This document shows, piece after piece, positions 1 to 6,579 of a DNA stretch of 11,928 bases. A model generated the notes under the pieces. The model did no database searches. It was not told the DNA's origin and saw only the letters and a list, made by a program, of their open reading frames with translations. Positions within the stretch are counted from its first letter, which is position 1, and each line of letters opens with the position of its first letter. The stretch is taken from assembly GCA_047619485.1 (NCBI GenBank), contig JBLHKE010000170.1:1-11928 (forward strand). Direction: 5' to 3'. The translations under genes were made by a program, and so were the position numbers. The DNA comes from JBLHKE01 sp047619485. GTDB taxonomy: Bacteria > Verrucomicrobiota > Verrucomicrobiia > Verrucomicrobiales > DEV007.

Positions 1-1716
1 GTCGACGGGCAGGAACTGAACTGCATCGGCTGTTAGAAACCCGTTCGTCCCCTCATTCGAGATAAGGACGAAGCCCTGCTCGTTCACTTCGAAGCGATAG
101 GTGCCGAGTGAAATGAAGCGCCCATCAATCGGTGGCGCCTCACGCAGATCGACAGTGATCGTCTTCTCACCCGCGGCGCTGAATACCGTCACTGGTGCAT
201 TCGACGCGCGGCCGCCTCCATGCGAATAGGCGAACCGCACTTCATAATCCCCGTCACTCGGTAGTTTTGGGATGAAGGAGAGAGTCTTGTCACCTTTCCC
301 CTTGTTGGCGTCGTGGATGTAGTGCTTGCCGATATAGTGCTTGGAATGCACCGAGTGCGTCCACTTGCCCACGACCATCACATCATCGTCATCGACCACA
401 ATGCCTGGCAAGGAGGAGGCAGCGACGATCGATTGCTGGGAGGGCGGATCCAATGTCGCCTTCAGCGTTTTGATCTCGGCTTGCAATCTGGCGACCGACG
501 AATTGTGAACCTCCAGTTCTCGCGTTGCCTCCGCCGAGATGGGTAAGGGGGCTTCCATGAATTTGGAGACATTGGAGTGCTTCAGCCCTTGAACATTCTT
601 GAGAATACCTGCCATAGCGTAGTAATCCTGAGTCGGGATGGGGTCGAATTTGTGATCGTGACAGCGTGCGCAAGTGATCGTTTGCGCTAAAAAACCTCTC
701 CCGATGACGTCGAGCTGTTCATCGACGAAATCCATCTCGAGCTGGCTCTTGTTTTGGTTCTCAAGGTTGGTGTTACCCATCATCAGGAACGATGTGGCAA
801 CGAGATTCTGTTGCTGTTCACCGACTGATGTCGCCTCGAGTAAATCGCCTGCGAGTTGCTGTGTGAGAAACTGATCGTAGGGTTGATCGTTGTTGAACGC
901 TTCGATCACATAGTCGCGATAACGCCAGGCATGTTTGAGCAAGATCCCACGCAACGACATCGATTCCGCGAACCGCGAAACATCAAGCCAGTGACGGCCC
1001 CAACGTTCGCCGAAGCGCGGTGATTCCATCAACTGGTCAACGAGGCTCTCATACGCCCGTGGCGACTCGTCGTCGACGAACTGTCCAATCTGCTCCGGTG
1101 TAGGAGGCAGGCCGATGAGGTCGAAGTAGAGGCGACGAACTAAGACGATCTTTTCCGCATCGGGCCCGGGTGATAGACCTGTCGATTCCAGCCTGGAGAG
1201 GATAAAGCGATCGATGTCGCCGCTCGGCCAAGAGCTATCATTCACTCCGGGGAGGGCAGGTGCTTTGAGCGGATGATAGGCCCAGTGCTTACGCCCGGCT
1301 TCGATATCGATGGGCTTCGGCTTGGCAACTTGGCTGGTCGCTCGACGTGGATCGGTCGCACCGTCTCGAATCCATTTTTCGAAATCAGCAATGACCTCTG
1401 GGGACAACTTCCCCTTGGGAGGCATCTCGAAGTCATCATACCTCAGAGCCGAAATCAGCAGGCTTTCTTCGAGGTCCCCCGGCGTGACCGCAGGTCCCGA
1501 CTCGCCACCCTCTAGCATCCCTTGCCGGGAGTCGACGAGCAAGCCTCCACGGAGCTTTTTGGAATCGATGGCATGGCATTCATAACAATGTTTGACCAGG
1601 ACGGGGCGAATCTTGGATTCAAAAAAAACGAGTCGTTGACGTTCGACAACCGGATTGTCAGCCCAAGCCGACCCCGTTGTGAGCAGAATCACGATCGATA
1701 GAATCTCGTGACGCAT
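1..1716 (-). CDS. Planctomycete-type cytochrome (PSCyt1/PSCyt2, DUF1549) protein with golvesin-like domain, C-terminus beyond window
   Basis: The frame is open for 572 codons from ATG at 1716 to the window edge, so the 3' end is missing. Residues 1-19 look like a Sec signal peptide ending at AWA before D20. A single c-type haem motif, CYECH, lies at residues 44-48 in a PSCyt1 domain (about 28-120, ending near EMPPKGKL). DUF1549/PSCyt2 follows at about 165-370: DIDRFILSRLE near 167-177, RRLYFDLIGLPPTP near 194-207, and CARCHDHKFDPI from C349. Residues from about 437 (VVDDDD) to 572 match a golvesin/xanthan-lyase C-terminal-like domain (HYIGKHYIHDANKGKGDK, SNEGTNGF, DAVQFLP). In this family such an insert usually precedes DUF1553, which should lie just outside the window. 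The role is unknown; these are envelope proteins often found in polysaccharide or sulfatase clusters. No clear Shine-Dalgarno precedes the start; the leader is an AT-rich TAA repeat. Confidence 0.9.
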   Translation of the reverse strand, partial: MRHEILSIVILLTTGSAWADNPVVERQRLVFFESKIRPVLVKHCYECHAIDSKKLRGGLLVDSRQGMLEGGESGPAVTPGDLEESLLISALRYDDFEMPPKGKLSPEVIADFEKWIRDGATDPRRATSQVAKPKPIDIEAGRKHWAYHPLKAPALPGVNDSSWPSGDIDRFILSRLESTGLSPGPDAEKIVLVRRLYFDLIGLPPTPEQIGQFVDDESPRAYESLVDQLMESPRFGERWGRHWLDVSRFAESMSLRGILLKHAWRYRDYVIEAFNNDQPYDQFLTQQLAGDLLEATSVGEQQQNLVATSFLMMGNTNLENQNKSQLEMDFVDEQLDVIGRGFLAQTITCARCHDHKFDPIPTQDYYAMAGILKNVQGLKHSNVSKFMEAPLPISAEATRELEVHNSSVARLQAEIKTLKATLDPPSQQSIVAASSLPGIVVDDDDVMVVGKWTHSVHSKHYIGKHYIHDANKGKGDKTLSFIPKLPSDGDYEVRFAYSHGGGRASNAPVTVFSAAGEKTITVDLREAPPIDGRFISLGTYRFEVNEQGFVLISNEGTNGFLTADAVQFLPVD

Positions 1717-1733
1717 TTAATAATAATAATTCT

Positions 1734-1745
1734 TGTTCACGAACA
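1734..1745. promoter_or_regulatory. Short palindrome upstream of the cytochrome gene
   Basis: TGTTC, a 2-nt spacer and GAACA form a perfect dyad 18 bp upstream of the start codon of the PSCyt gene. The half-sites match the LexA half-site I recall for Verrucomicrobia (TGTTC-N4-GAACA), but the spacer is 2 instead of 4, so a LexA operator is doubtful. It could serve another dimeric regulator or be chance. Confidence 0.25.
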
Positions 1746-1861
1746 TAGTTCTGAATATCCCAAACTAGCTGCACTGTCCACCTCAGACCAACCCGCCGCG
1801 AAATATAAGGACAGCCGTCACAATAGTTAGACGCGTGCCCGTATGTGCAATCAATCAATTG

Positions 1862-2028
1862 CTAGGAGCCTGTCGGACTTACCCGCTCCGGCAAGAATCA
1901 TTTTAGAATTCGCCCAGATCCGCCCGCTGAATCGTCATTAAATCCATTTAAATCCTCCCCAGCAAACGGATCTGGATCGGAATTCTAAAACGTTTTGCTC
2001 GAATCCTCTAAGTCCGATAGGCTCCTAG
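1862..2028. mobile_element. MITE-like 159-bp palindromic insertion flanked by CTAG
   Basis: Terminal inverted repeats GAGCCTGTCGGACTTA (1866-1881) and TAAGTCCGATAGGCTC (2009-2024) differ at one position and are flanked on both sides by CTAG, a possible 4-bp target duplication. Inside them are a second perfect 11-bp inverted pair (1901-1911 with 1980-1990) and a 9-bp pair (1914-1922 with 1967-1975), around an AT-rich loop. Outside CTAG the dyad continues imperfectly as ATCAATT (1854-1860) and AATTGAT (2031-2037), suggesting insertion into a palindromic target. No ORF of its own is credible. It sits between the intact PSCyt gene and the remnant of another, and may have helped truncate the latter. 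A long attenuator-type hairpin is the alternative reading. Confidence 0.6.
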
Positions 2029-2089
2029 GGAATTGATTTTCTGACCCCGGCGTCCCTAGGCGTCTATCGGGCGGGGTTAGAGGGGGTGC

Positions 2090-2319
2090 AGTTCGTGAAT
2101 CCGCCTTGGGTGCAAGTGTCATGCCCTTCGCCTCGAGTTTGGCTAGAACGAATCGATCGATGGGGTTCTGCACCCGTTCCTCATACCTGACCTCGGGGAG
2201 TTCGGGCAATGTTAGCGGTTGCAAGGACCATCAATCCGCTCCGCACGGGTTGGCGCCGCTTCGTCCGCCATCAGCAGCGTTATGGTAGATTGGAGGACAA
2301 GGAGAATGAAATATTTCAT
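2090..2319 (-). pseudogene. Remnant of a second PSCyt2/DUF1549-type protein gene
   Basis: ATG at 2319 opens a credible signal peptide (MKYFILLVLQSTITLLMADE), but this frame stops after about 34 codons. One frame over, just after an in-frame TGA at 2231-2233, the sequence reads WSLQPLTLPELPEV and IDRFVLAKLEAKGMTLAPK. These are the entry motifs of DUF1549 proteins, where DWWSLQPL is typical. Loss of one G in a G run near 2235, plus TGG to TGA, would explain the break. Similarity ends at ADSRT (about 2090), well before the LIRR...DLTGLPPTP segment that should follow. The 3' part of the gene is therefore gone, replaced by about 50 unassigned bases and the palindromic insertion. It lies 45 bp downstream of the phosphoesterase gene on the same strand, so the two may once have been cotranscribed. 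Confidence 0.65.
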
Positions 2320-2364
2320 GATGTTAGAAAATTGCCACGCAGCAAGCCTATCCGCTTTCGGAAC

Positions 2365-3357
2365 TCACATTGGCATCTTCCAATCGGAGACGTCTGCCGT
2401 GAGCGTGTCAGCGTCCCAACCTTCGCGGTCTTTCCCGAGTTCCCAAGGTGGTGGGCCGACGAAACTACTGCGCTTGCCTTCGATCCCCATGAAGCCTCGC
2501 GCACGATCGATCGTCACGAGCGCAAAGATCGGCTCTTTGTAAGGGACCGTGTATTTGATGTAAGGATAGGCTTCGTCGATCTCCTTGCTGTAACGCACTT
2601 TGAGGAAATCGCCGCCCACCCAGTGGTACGAGGCGCTATTGATCTGCGGATAAACGATATTGTTGATCTGCCGGACGTAGTCACGGTGATGGTGGCCTGA
2701 AAAGCAGGCGATTACTTTCCGCTGACCCGCCTTTGCATTCGCCTCTTCGAGAATCTGACGGACGGCAGCACCGTTCTGCACGCCGCCTTCCTCGGCGCGT
2801 TCTAGACTCTGGTGCACAAAGATGATGGTGGGCAACTTCGTTGTGGCGAGATCCTTGCGCAGCCAGTCTAACTGATCCTTGGCGATGAATCGAGGGTAGC
2901 CGCCCGCATGATCTTTCGGCCGATCATTACCATCGAGCACCACGAAGTGCACTCCTGGTTGGTCAAAGGAGTAGTATCTGGCGGACATCTTCCACCACGC
3001 GACGGTTTGTTCCCGCTTGTAGCCGCCGTCCGTGTCGTGGTTTCCCAACACGTGGTAGCGTGGTCCCGGAAAGGCATTCCAAATGTCGAGGAATCCTCGG
3101 TTGCCCTCTTTCGGCACGCAGAAATCGCCGAGTTGCACGACGAAGTCGACCTTGGCTTTCGTCATCTCATCGATGAACACCCGCAAGCGGTCGTCGGCAT
3201 CGTGCATGACATCCTTGTGCACATCGGCTATCAGGCCAAACCGCAAAGGCTTGGCCCCGTCATCCTCCGCCAACGAATCCCAATTCGTCAGAATGGTAGA
3301 GGCGCCAGCGAAGGCTGATCCTTTGAGGAAGGAGCGTCGGGAAGAGCCAGTCATCAT
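2365..3357 (-). CDS. Tat-exported calcineurin-like metallophosphoesterase
   Basis: This is an intact 330-residue protein with a twin-arginine signal (SSRRSFLKG, residues 5-13), so it is probably exported folded to the periplasm. All five metal-site blocks of the calcineurin-like superfamily are present in order: ADVH (D45, H47), GDF (D78), GNHD (N106-H107), VHQ (H182) and GHHH (222-224). These coordinate a two-metal centre that hydrolyses phosphoesters; the substrate cannot be read from sequence. The start could be either of two tandem ATG codons (3357 or 3354); both keep the Tat motif. The upstream ATG near 3367 is out of frame and closes at once. The remnant PSCyt gene follows 45 bp downstream, and the degraded ISKra4-like element begins about 80 bp upstream of the start. 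Such phosphoesterases often accompany PSCyt proteins and sulfatases in this superphylum. Confidence 0.93.
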   Translation of the reverse strand: MMTGSSRRSFLKGSAFAGASTILTNWDSLAEDDGAKPLRFGLIADVHKDVMHDADDRLRVFIDEMTKAKVDFVVQLGDFCVPKEGNRGFLDIWNAFPGPRYHVLGNHDTDGGYKREQTVAWWKMSARYYSFDQPGVHFVVLDGNDRPKDHAGGYPRFIAKDQLDWLRKDLATTKLPTIIFVHQSLERAEEGGVQNGAAVRQILEEANAKAGQRKVIACFSGHHHRDYVRQINNIVYPQINSASYHWVGGDFLKVRYSKEIDEAYPYIKYTVPYKEPIFALVTIDRARGFMGIEGKRSSFVGPPPWELGKDREGWDADTLTADVSDWKMPM

Positions 3358-3445
3358 CTGCCCATGGTGACAGATCTCTGGCTCGCGCCAAGATCATTCC
3401 GGTCTTCAATGATTTAGACAGAGGTCGCTCTCCCTGATCGGGGGG

Positions 3446-3460
3446 GAATGAAAGCGGTGG
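3446..3460 (+). repeat. Left terminal inverted repeat of ISKra4-like element
   Basis: GAATGAAAGCGGTGG, preceded by six G residues (3440-3445). It pairs perfectly with the complement at 4914-4928. The transposase stop codon (TCA on this strand) begins at the very next base. Confidence 0.75.
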
Positions 3461-4856
3461 TCAGGCGGCTTTCTCCTGCCAGAAGGTTCCCCACTCTTTG
3501 TTCGCGCGCATCACCCAGAGCTGAGCCATGTCTGCTGCGGTCTCTTTCTTCCACCACGCCCCCGGGATTTTCAGACGCTGCTGGAGCAGGTGCCGGTGGG
3601 TGCTCTCGACCTCCCCGAGCCTATCGGCAGCTCCGCATCGATCGCGCCCTTGTAGTCGAGTTGGTCTTTCCGGTTGCTCAAGTAACGCCAGCACCGGCGC
3701 ACTGGCGTTTCCTTTTCGGCCACCTCCTCCGCCTCCTGATTGCTTTCCAGCTCGCGTATCACTTCTTCGAATCTGTTTTCTTTGAGCCGCTTCTTCTGCT
3801 TCTCCATCCAGCGCTTCTTCCCGGCTGGCGGCCCCCGCCCGGGCAGTCCTCCGCCGCCTCGCCCAAGTAATCGCACACGTGGTAGAAGGCGAGCAGGGAG
3901 CCGCCCTGTGTGCCGAACTGCTCCTCGTACTGCGCGGCGATCCATGCTGCCCCATCGCCCACTCCATGGATTCGTGTTGTCGGGTCCATGCCGGATTGCG
4001 CGCAGGTCGCCGCCATCATCAGCCCGGTCTCTAACACTCCACCAAAGCAGACCCCGTACCTCGCGTCGGCGAGCTTCGTGTCGTGTTTCGAGCAGACGCG
4101 GATCTCATTCCACTGGCAGGTTCGGCGCTTGCGCTTGTGGGCCTTCTCCGCAGCATCCGATACTTCTGCGGCCTCCTTGAACTCGACGATCGGTAGCATC
4201 GATCCGTCCAGTTCGGTGACCTGGACCGCTGCCGGCTCCTTTCCGGGCGGGCGCTCCAGGTTGAACACATAAGCCTACTTGGCCATGTTGCGGGTCACCG
4301 CGTCGACGGTGTAGAGCGGCACCTCGATCGAGTAGTGTTCGGCCAGGGCGGCGACCGATGCCCGCCCGCTGCGCTCGGAGCAGAAGTCGGCGATGCGCCT
4401 CTGGAGCGGTAGCGAGCAGCTGTGGCAACCGATGTTCGCCAGCTGTTTGAACACCCGTAAGGTTGCGCCCCGCCGCCCCATGCTCAGCACCTGGTCGTCT
4501 ATCGAGACCTGTCCGAAGGTGGTGTAGCAGCGGAGTTTTTTTTACCGTTGTTAGTGAGTGAGGGGGCTTCCAGCTTGGCTCTGGCGACCTCTTTCTGGTG
4601 GGTGTTTTCGGCCCACTGTTCGATTATAGTTTTGCCCAGCTGCCCGACCTCTTCGATGGCCATCATCTCCGCTTTAGTTCGCGTCGAGCCCGCCAGCTAC
4701 TTCCTCCCCGAAGCGGCTCACGAGTGAGCTGATTTGCCTGGCCAGCAGCGGGTTGGTGCGCAGGAGTTCGAGCAGCTCGGACTCCGAAGCTGAGACAGGG
4801 AGGTTGCGGGTCGGCTGGGAGGCGGAGGCGTCTTGGTTGGTCATGCCTACCACCAA
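3461..4856 (-). pseudogene. ISKra4-family transposase, broken by an amber stop and frameshifts
   Basis: Pieces in three frames join into one DDE transposase. The N-terminal part (4856 down to about 4540) carries the LLELLRTNPLLARQISSL and MMAIEEVGQLGKTIIEQW segments. The middle (from about 4540, starting KLRCYTTFGQV) runs through SIEVPLYTVDAVTRNMAK to a TAG at 4275-4277, then in the same frame through AYVFNLE, TELDGSMLPI and GVGDGAAWI to AFYHVCDYLGEAAEDC. After a shift near 3830-3845 (G-rich run) it continues KKRWMEKQKKRLKENR to LPIGSG. After a second shift at the G run 3613-3616 it ends EVESTHRHLLQQRLK to WGTFWQEKAA. LDGS, GDGAAWI and the Glu after LPIGSG are the expected acidic motifs. The TAG is one C-to-T change from CAG. 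A TAA at 4674 and an A8 run near 4537-4544 also separate frames; one of these could be a natural slippage site. Confidence 0.8.
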
Positions 4857-4913
4857 TACGCATGGAATTAAAAGTACAAGTTATAATTTCAATAATTCGC
4901 TGCCTTCCGGTGT

Positions 4914-4928
4914 CCACCGCTTTCATTC
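4914..4928 (-). repeat. Right terminal inverted repeat of ISKra4-like element
   Basis: CCACCGCTTTCATTC, the exact reverse complement of the left repeat at 3446-3460. It is followed by GCACCCC (4929-4935), which runs straight into the terminal repeat of the neighbouring element. Confidence 0.75.
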
Positions 4929-4932
4929 GCAC

Positions 4933-4957
4933 CCCGTAAGGTGCATATAATCAGCCG
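4933..4957 (+). repeat. Left terminal inverted repeat of rve-type element
   Basis: Begins CCCGTAAGGTGCA and ends TAATCAGCCG. It matches the reverse complement of 6097-6121 at 22 of 25 positions. Confidence 0.75.
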
Positions 4958-4962
4958 AACCC

Positions 4963-6032
4963 TCACGCAGCCTCTCGGTGGTAGTAGTTTAGCAATCCGC
5001 CGATGCGTTTGCTCCGTCGTATCGCAGCATCCGGATCCGCCGAAGAAGCGTCCCCGATAGCAACTGGTTTCCGAGCCTCTGGTGGTTCCGCTCGTGATGG
5101 TAGTGCTCGACGTACTCGCGAACGAGAAGGCGCAGGTGGCATTCGCCGAGCACGACCACCCGGCTCAAACATTCCTCCTTGATCGACCTGACGAACCTTT
5201 CCGCGTATGCGTTCAAGTTCGGACTTCTCGGCGGGAGCTTGACCGGCGTGACACTGCCGTTCTTCAGGATCTTGTCGAACCTCTGGGTGAACAGCGGGTC
5301 CCCGTCGTGAATCAGATGTTTCGCGCCCTGCAGGAAGCCACCGAACGAATCGGTAAGATTGCGTGCCACCTGCTCCACCACTCCCCGTAAGGCTGGTGGT
5401 GGATCCCGGCGATCTGCACGCGGCGCGTCTTCAGTTCGATGACGAAGAACACGAAGTAACGCCTGAGTCCAGCGAGGGTCAGCACCTCTACGGTGAATAA
5501 GTCGGTGGCGGCCATTTCCTCCCAGTGGGCCTGCAGGAACGTCGTCCAGCTGGTGCGCTTGCTCCGCCCGGGAGCGGGGTCGATGCCGTGATCCTGTAGG
5601 ATCCGCTTGACCGTGTTCCGGGCGATTTCATGTCCAAGGTTGGCGAGCGCCCCGCGTATCCTCGTATAGCCCCATCCCGGGTTTTCCTCGGCCATCCTCA
5701 CAACGAGTTCTGCTATCTGGCACGGAGTCTTTGGTCTACCTCGACCTCTCCGGGCACTCCCGTCATATTTTTTTGCTATCAGTTGGCGAGACCAGCGCAG
5801 GATCGTGTCCGGGGTAGCGATGCCGGCGAGTTCCGCAAGCACCTTGCGACCGAGCTTCTTGCCACGCATCGCGAGGCGCCTCCGCTGGGGCATCGGTGAA
5901 GCGGATGCTCTTGTTGTCGAGGTGCTCTCGGAGAACCCGGTTCTCCTCCCGCAGATAATCGATCGCGTCTTCCTGCTGGCGGTTGAGCCATCCGGCCGTG
6001 GTAAGGATAAGCAACTGTCGAGCTTGGGACAT
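4963..6032 (-). pseudogene. rve-superfamily (integrase core) transposase with three frameshifts
   Basis: Translated pieces join into one transposase of about 355 residues. It starts at ATG 6032 (MSQARQLLILTTAGWLNR, then the coiled YLREENRVLREHL), followed by a helix-turn-helix half (AGIATPDTILRWSRQLIAKK, GYTRIRGALANLGHEIARN) and the DDE core: ATDLFTVEVLTLAGL, LIHDGDPLFTQRF, SPNLNAYAERFVRSIKEE. It ends IGGLLNYYHREAA at 4965. Frame breaks: an extra base in the run 5887-5890, since GATGCCCAGCGG would restore frame; a loss near 5378-5384 between TGG repeats, where EW should lead into MVEQVARNL; and a missing base in the run 5052-5055 before the last 35 residues. The catalytic D, D and E are all visible with about 34 residues between the last two. 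Without corrections no functional transposase is made. Confidence 0.85.
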
Positions 6033-6096
6033 CCGGCGAGCTTACCAGACTGAGACGCGACCAGAAAGGGCTGCTTCCCAAGGGTTCAAAAGGTAC

Positions 6097-6121
6097 CGGC
6101 TGATTAATTGCACCATACGGG
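6097..6121 (-). repeat. Right terminal inverted repeat of rve-type element
   Basis: Begins CGGCTGATTA and ends CACCATACGGG. It pairs with 4933-4957 with three mismatches. The small lipoprotein gene starts 55 bp beyond it. Confidence 0.75.
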
Positions 6122-6176
6122 ATCTGGTGAGAATATCGAGCTTTGCTGGCGCGGGCGCATTTGCCATTGTGGCGGC

Positions 6177-6395
6177 ATGAAAAAAAGATGCCATGCAGCT
6201 GTCAGCCCTGTCGCCGTGATGGCGCTCATACTATTTATCAGCGGATGCTCCAATGGAACATGGTTCCCTGATGGAGGAACTCCGCACGTGAAATTTAGCA
6301 GCGATCTCGATTTTAGCCCATCAGAGAAGAAGCATAAATACGACTACAGCGACGACGACGTCGACACGCAGCCCACAGAGGAAGTGGAGAGATAG
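6177..6395 (+). CDS. Small orphan lipoprotein
   Basis: A 72-residue ORF with a textbook type II signal: MKKR, a hydrophobic stretch (VAVMALILFISG) and lipobox ISGC with Cys at about residue 24. The ATG at 6177 is preferred over the in-frame ATG at 6108. The earlier start would put a non-hydrophobic, Cys-containing stretch before the signal and would begin inside the transposon terminal repeat. The mature part is about 49 residues and turns strongly charged at its C-terminus (SPSEKKHKYDYSDDDVD, then TEEVER). No family is recognised and no partner gene is evident. It lies alone between the rve-type element and the tRNA remnant, so it may be cargo or a leftover of the island. Coding is supported by the lipobox and start context rather than homology. 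Confidence 0.6.
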   Translation: MKKRCHAAVSPVAVMALILFISGCSNGTWFPDGGTPHVKFSSDLDFSPSEKKHKYDYSDDDVDTQPTEEVER

Positions 6396-6579
6396 CAGCA
6401 GCTGAGCAACTCTTGAAGCAGACGACCCGGCGCTGGAGGGGATCTGGTGAGCAAAGTGTCTCCGAACTATCTCCGAAAATAAACCGGAATTGCTGCGCAC
6501 TGAATGGAACGGGTTAGAATTACACCTTAAAAAACAGGGTTAAAACGATATTTCGCTACCCCTCAAAATGCAGAGCTTC
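6396..6579. other. Gene-free AT-richer stretch left of the tRNA remnant
   Basis: No credible ORF. It contains a tandem pair TCTCCGAA (6459-6466, 6470-6477) and an imperfect direct pair AACGGGTTAGAA (6508-6519) and AACAGGGTTAAAA (6533-6545). These lie within 120 bp of the tRNA-derived crossover region, where the arm-type sites of a tyrosine integrase would be expected. No terminator-like hairpin with a T run was seen. Confidence 0.4.

Larger units (their letters stand above)
3440..4935 (-). mobile_element. ISKra4-like insertion sequence, degraded
   Basis: The element is about 1.5 kb and is bounded by a perfect 15-bp core inverted repeat, GAATGAAAGCGGTGG at 3446-3460 and its complement at 4914-4928. 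Outside the core both ends are G/C runs that differ by a small indel. One broken transposase gene fills the interior on the minus strand and its stop codon abuts the left repeat. The right end touches or overlaps the left end of the next insertion sequence by 2-3 bases, so no separate target duplication can be read. It is presumably immobile on its own because the transposase is disrupted several times. Confidence 0.75.
4933..6121 (-). mobile_element. rve/DDE integrase-type insertion sequence, degraded
   Basis: The element is about 1.19 kb and is bounded by 25-bp terminal inverted repeats (4933-4957 and 6097-6121) with three mismatches. It contains one broken transposase gene on the minus strand. 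Its left end abuts the right end of the ISKra4-like element. ATC flanks the two-element block on both sides (3437-3439 and 6122-6124, allowing for G-run ambiguity), too short to be called a target duplication. I recognise the transposase type as common in planctomycete and verrucomicrobial genomes but cannot assign an IS family with certainty. Confidence 0.75.

Noticed and set aside
3448..3870. Plus-strand 140-codon ORF at the left end of the ISKra4-like element
   Set aside because: It starts inside the terminal repeat and is antisense to reconstructable transposase sequence.
4453..5392. Three copies of CCCGTAAGG (4453, 4933, 5384)
   Set aside because: A 9-mer recurring in GC-rich DNA of this length is expected by chance. 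Only the copy at 4933 has structural meaning, as a terminal repeat.
6108..6136. Outward promoter from the rve-type element driving the lipoprotein gene
   Set aside because: TTGCAC with 17-bp spacing to GAATAT matches the sigma-70 consensus poorly in both boxes.
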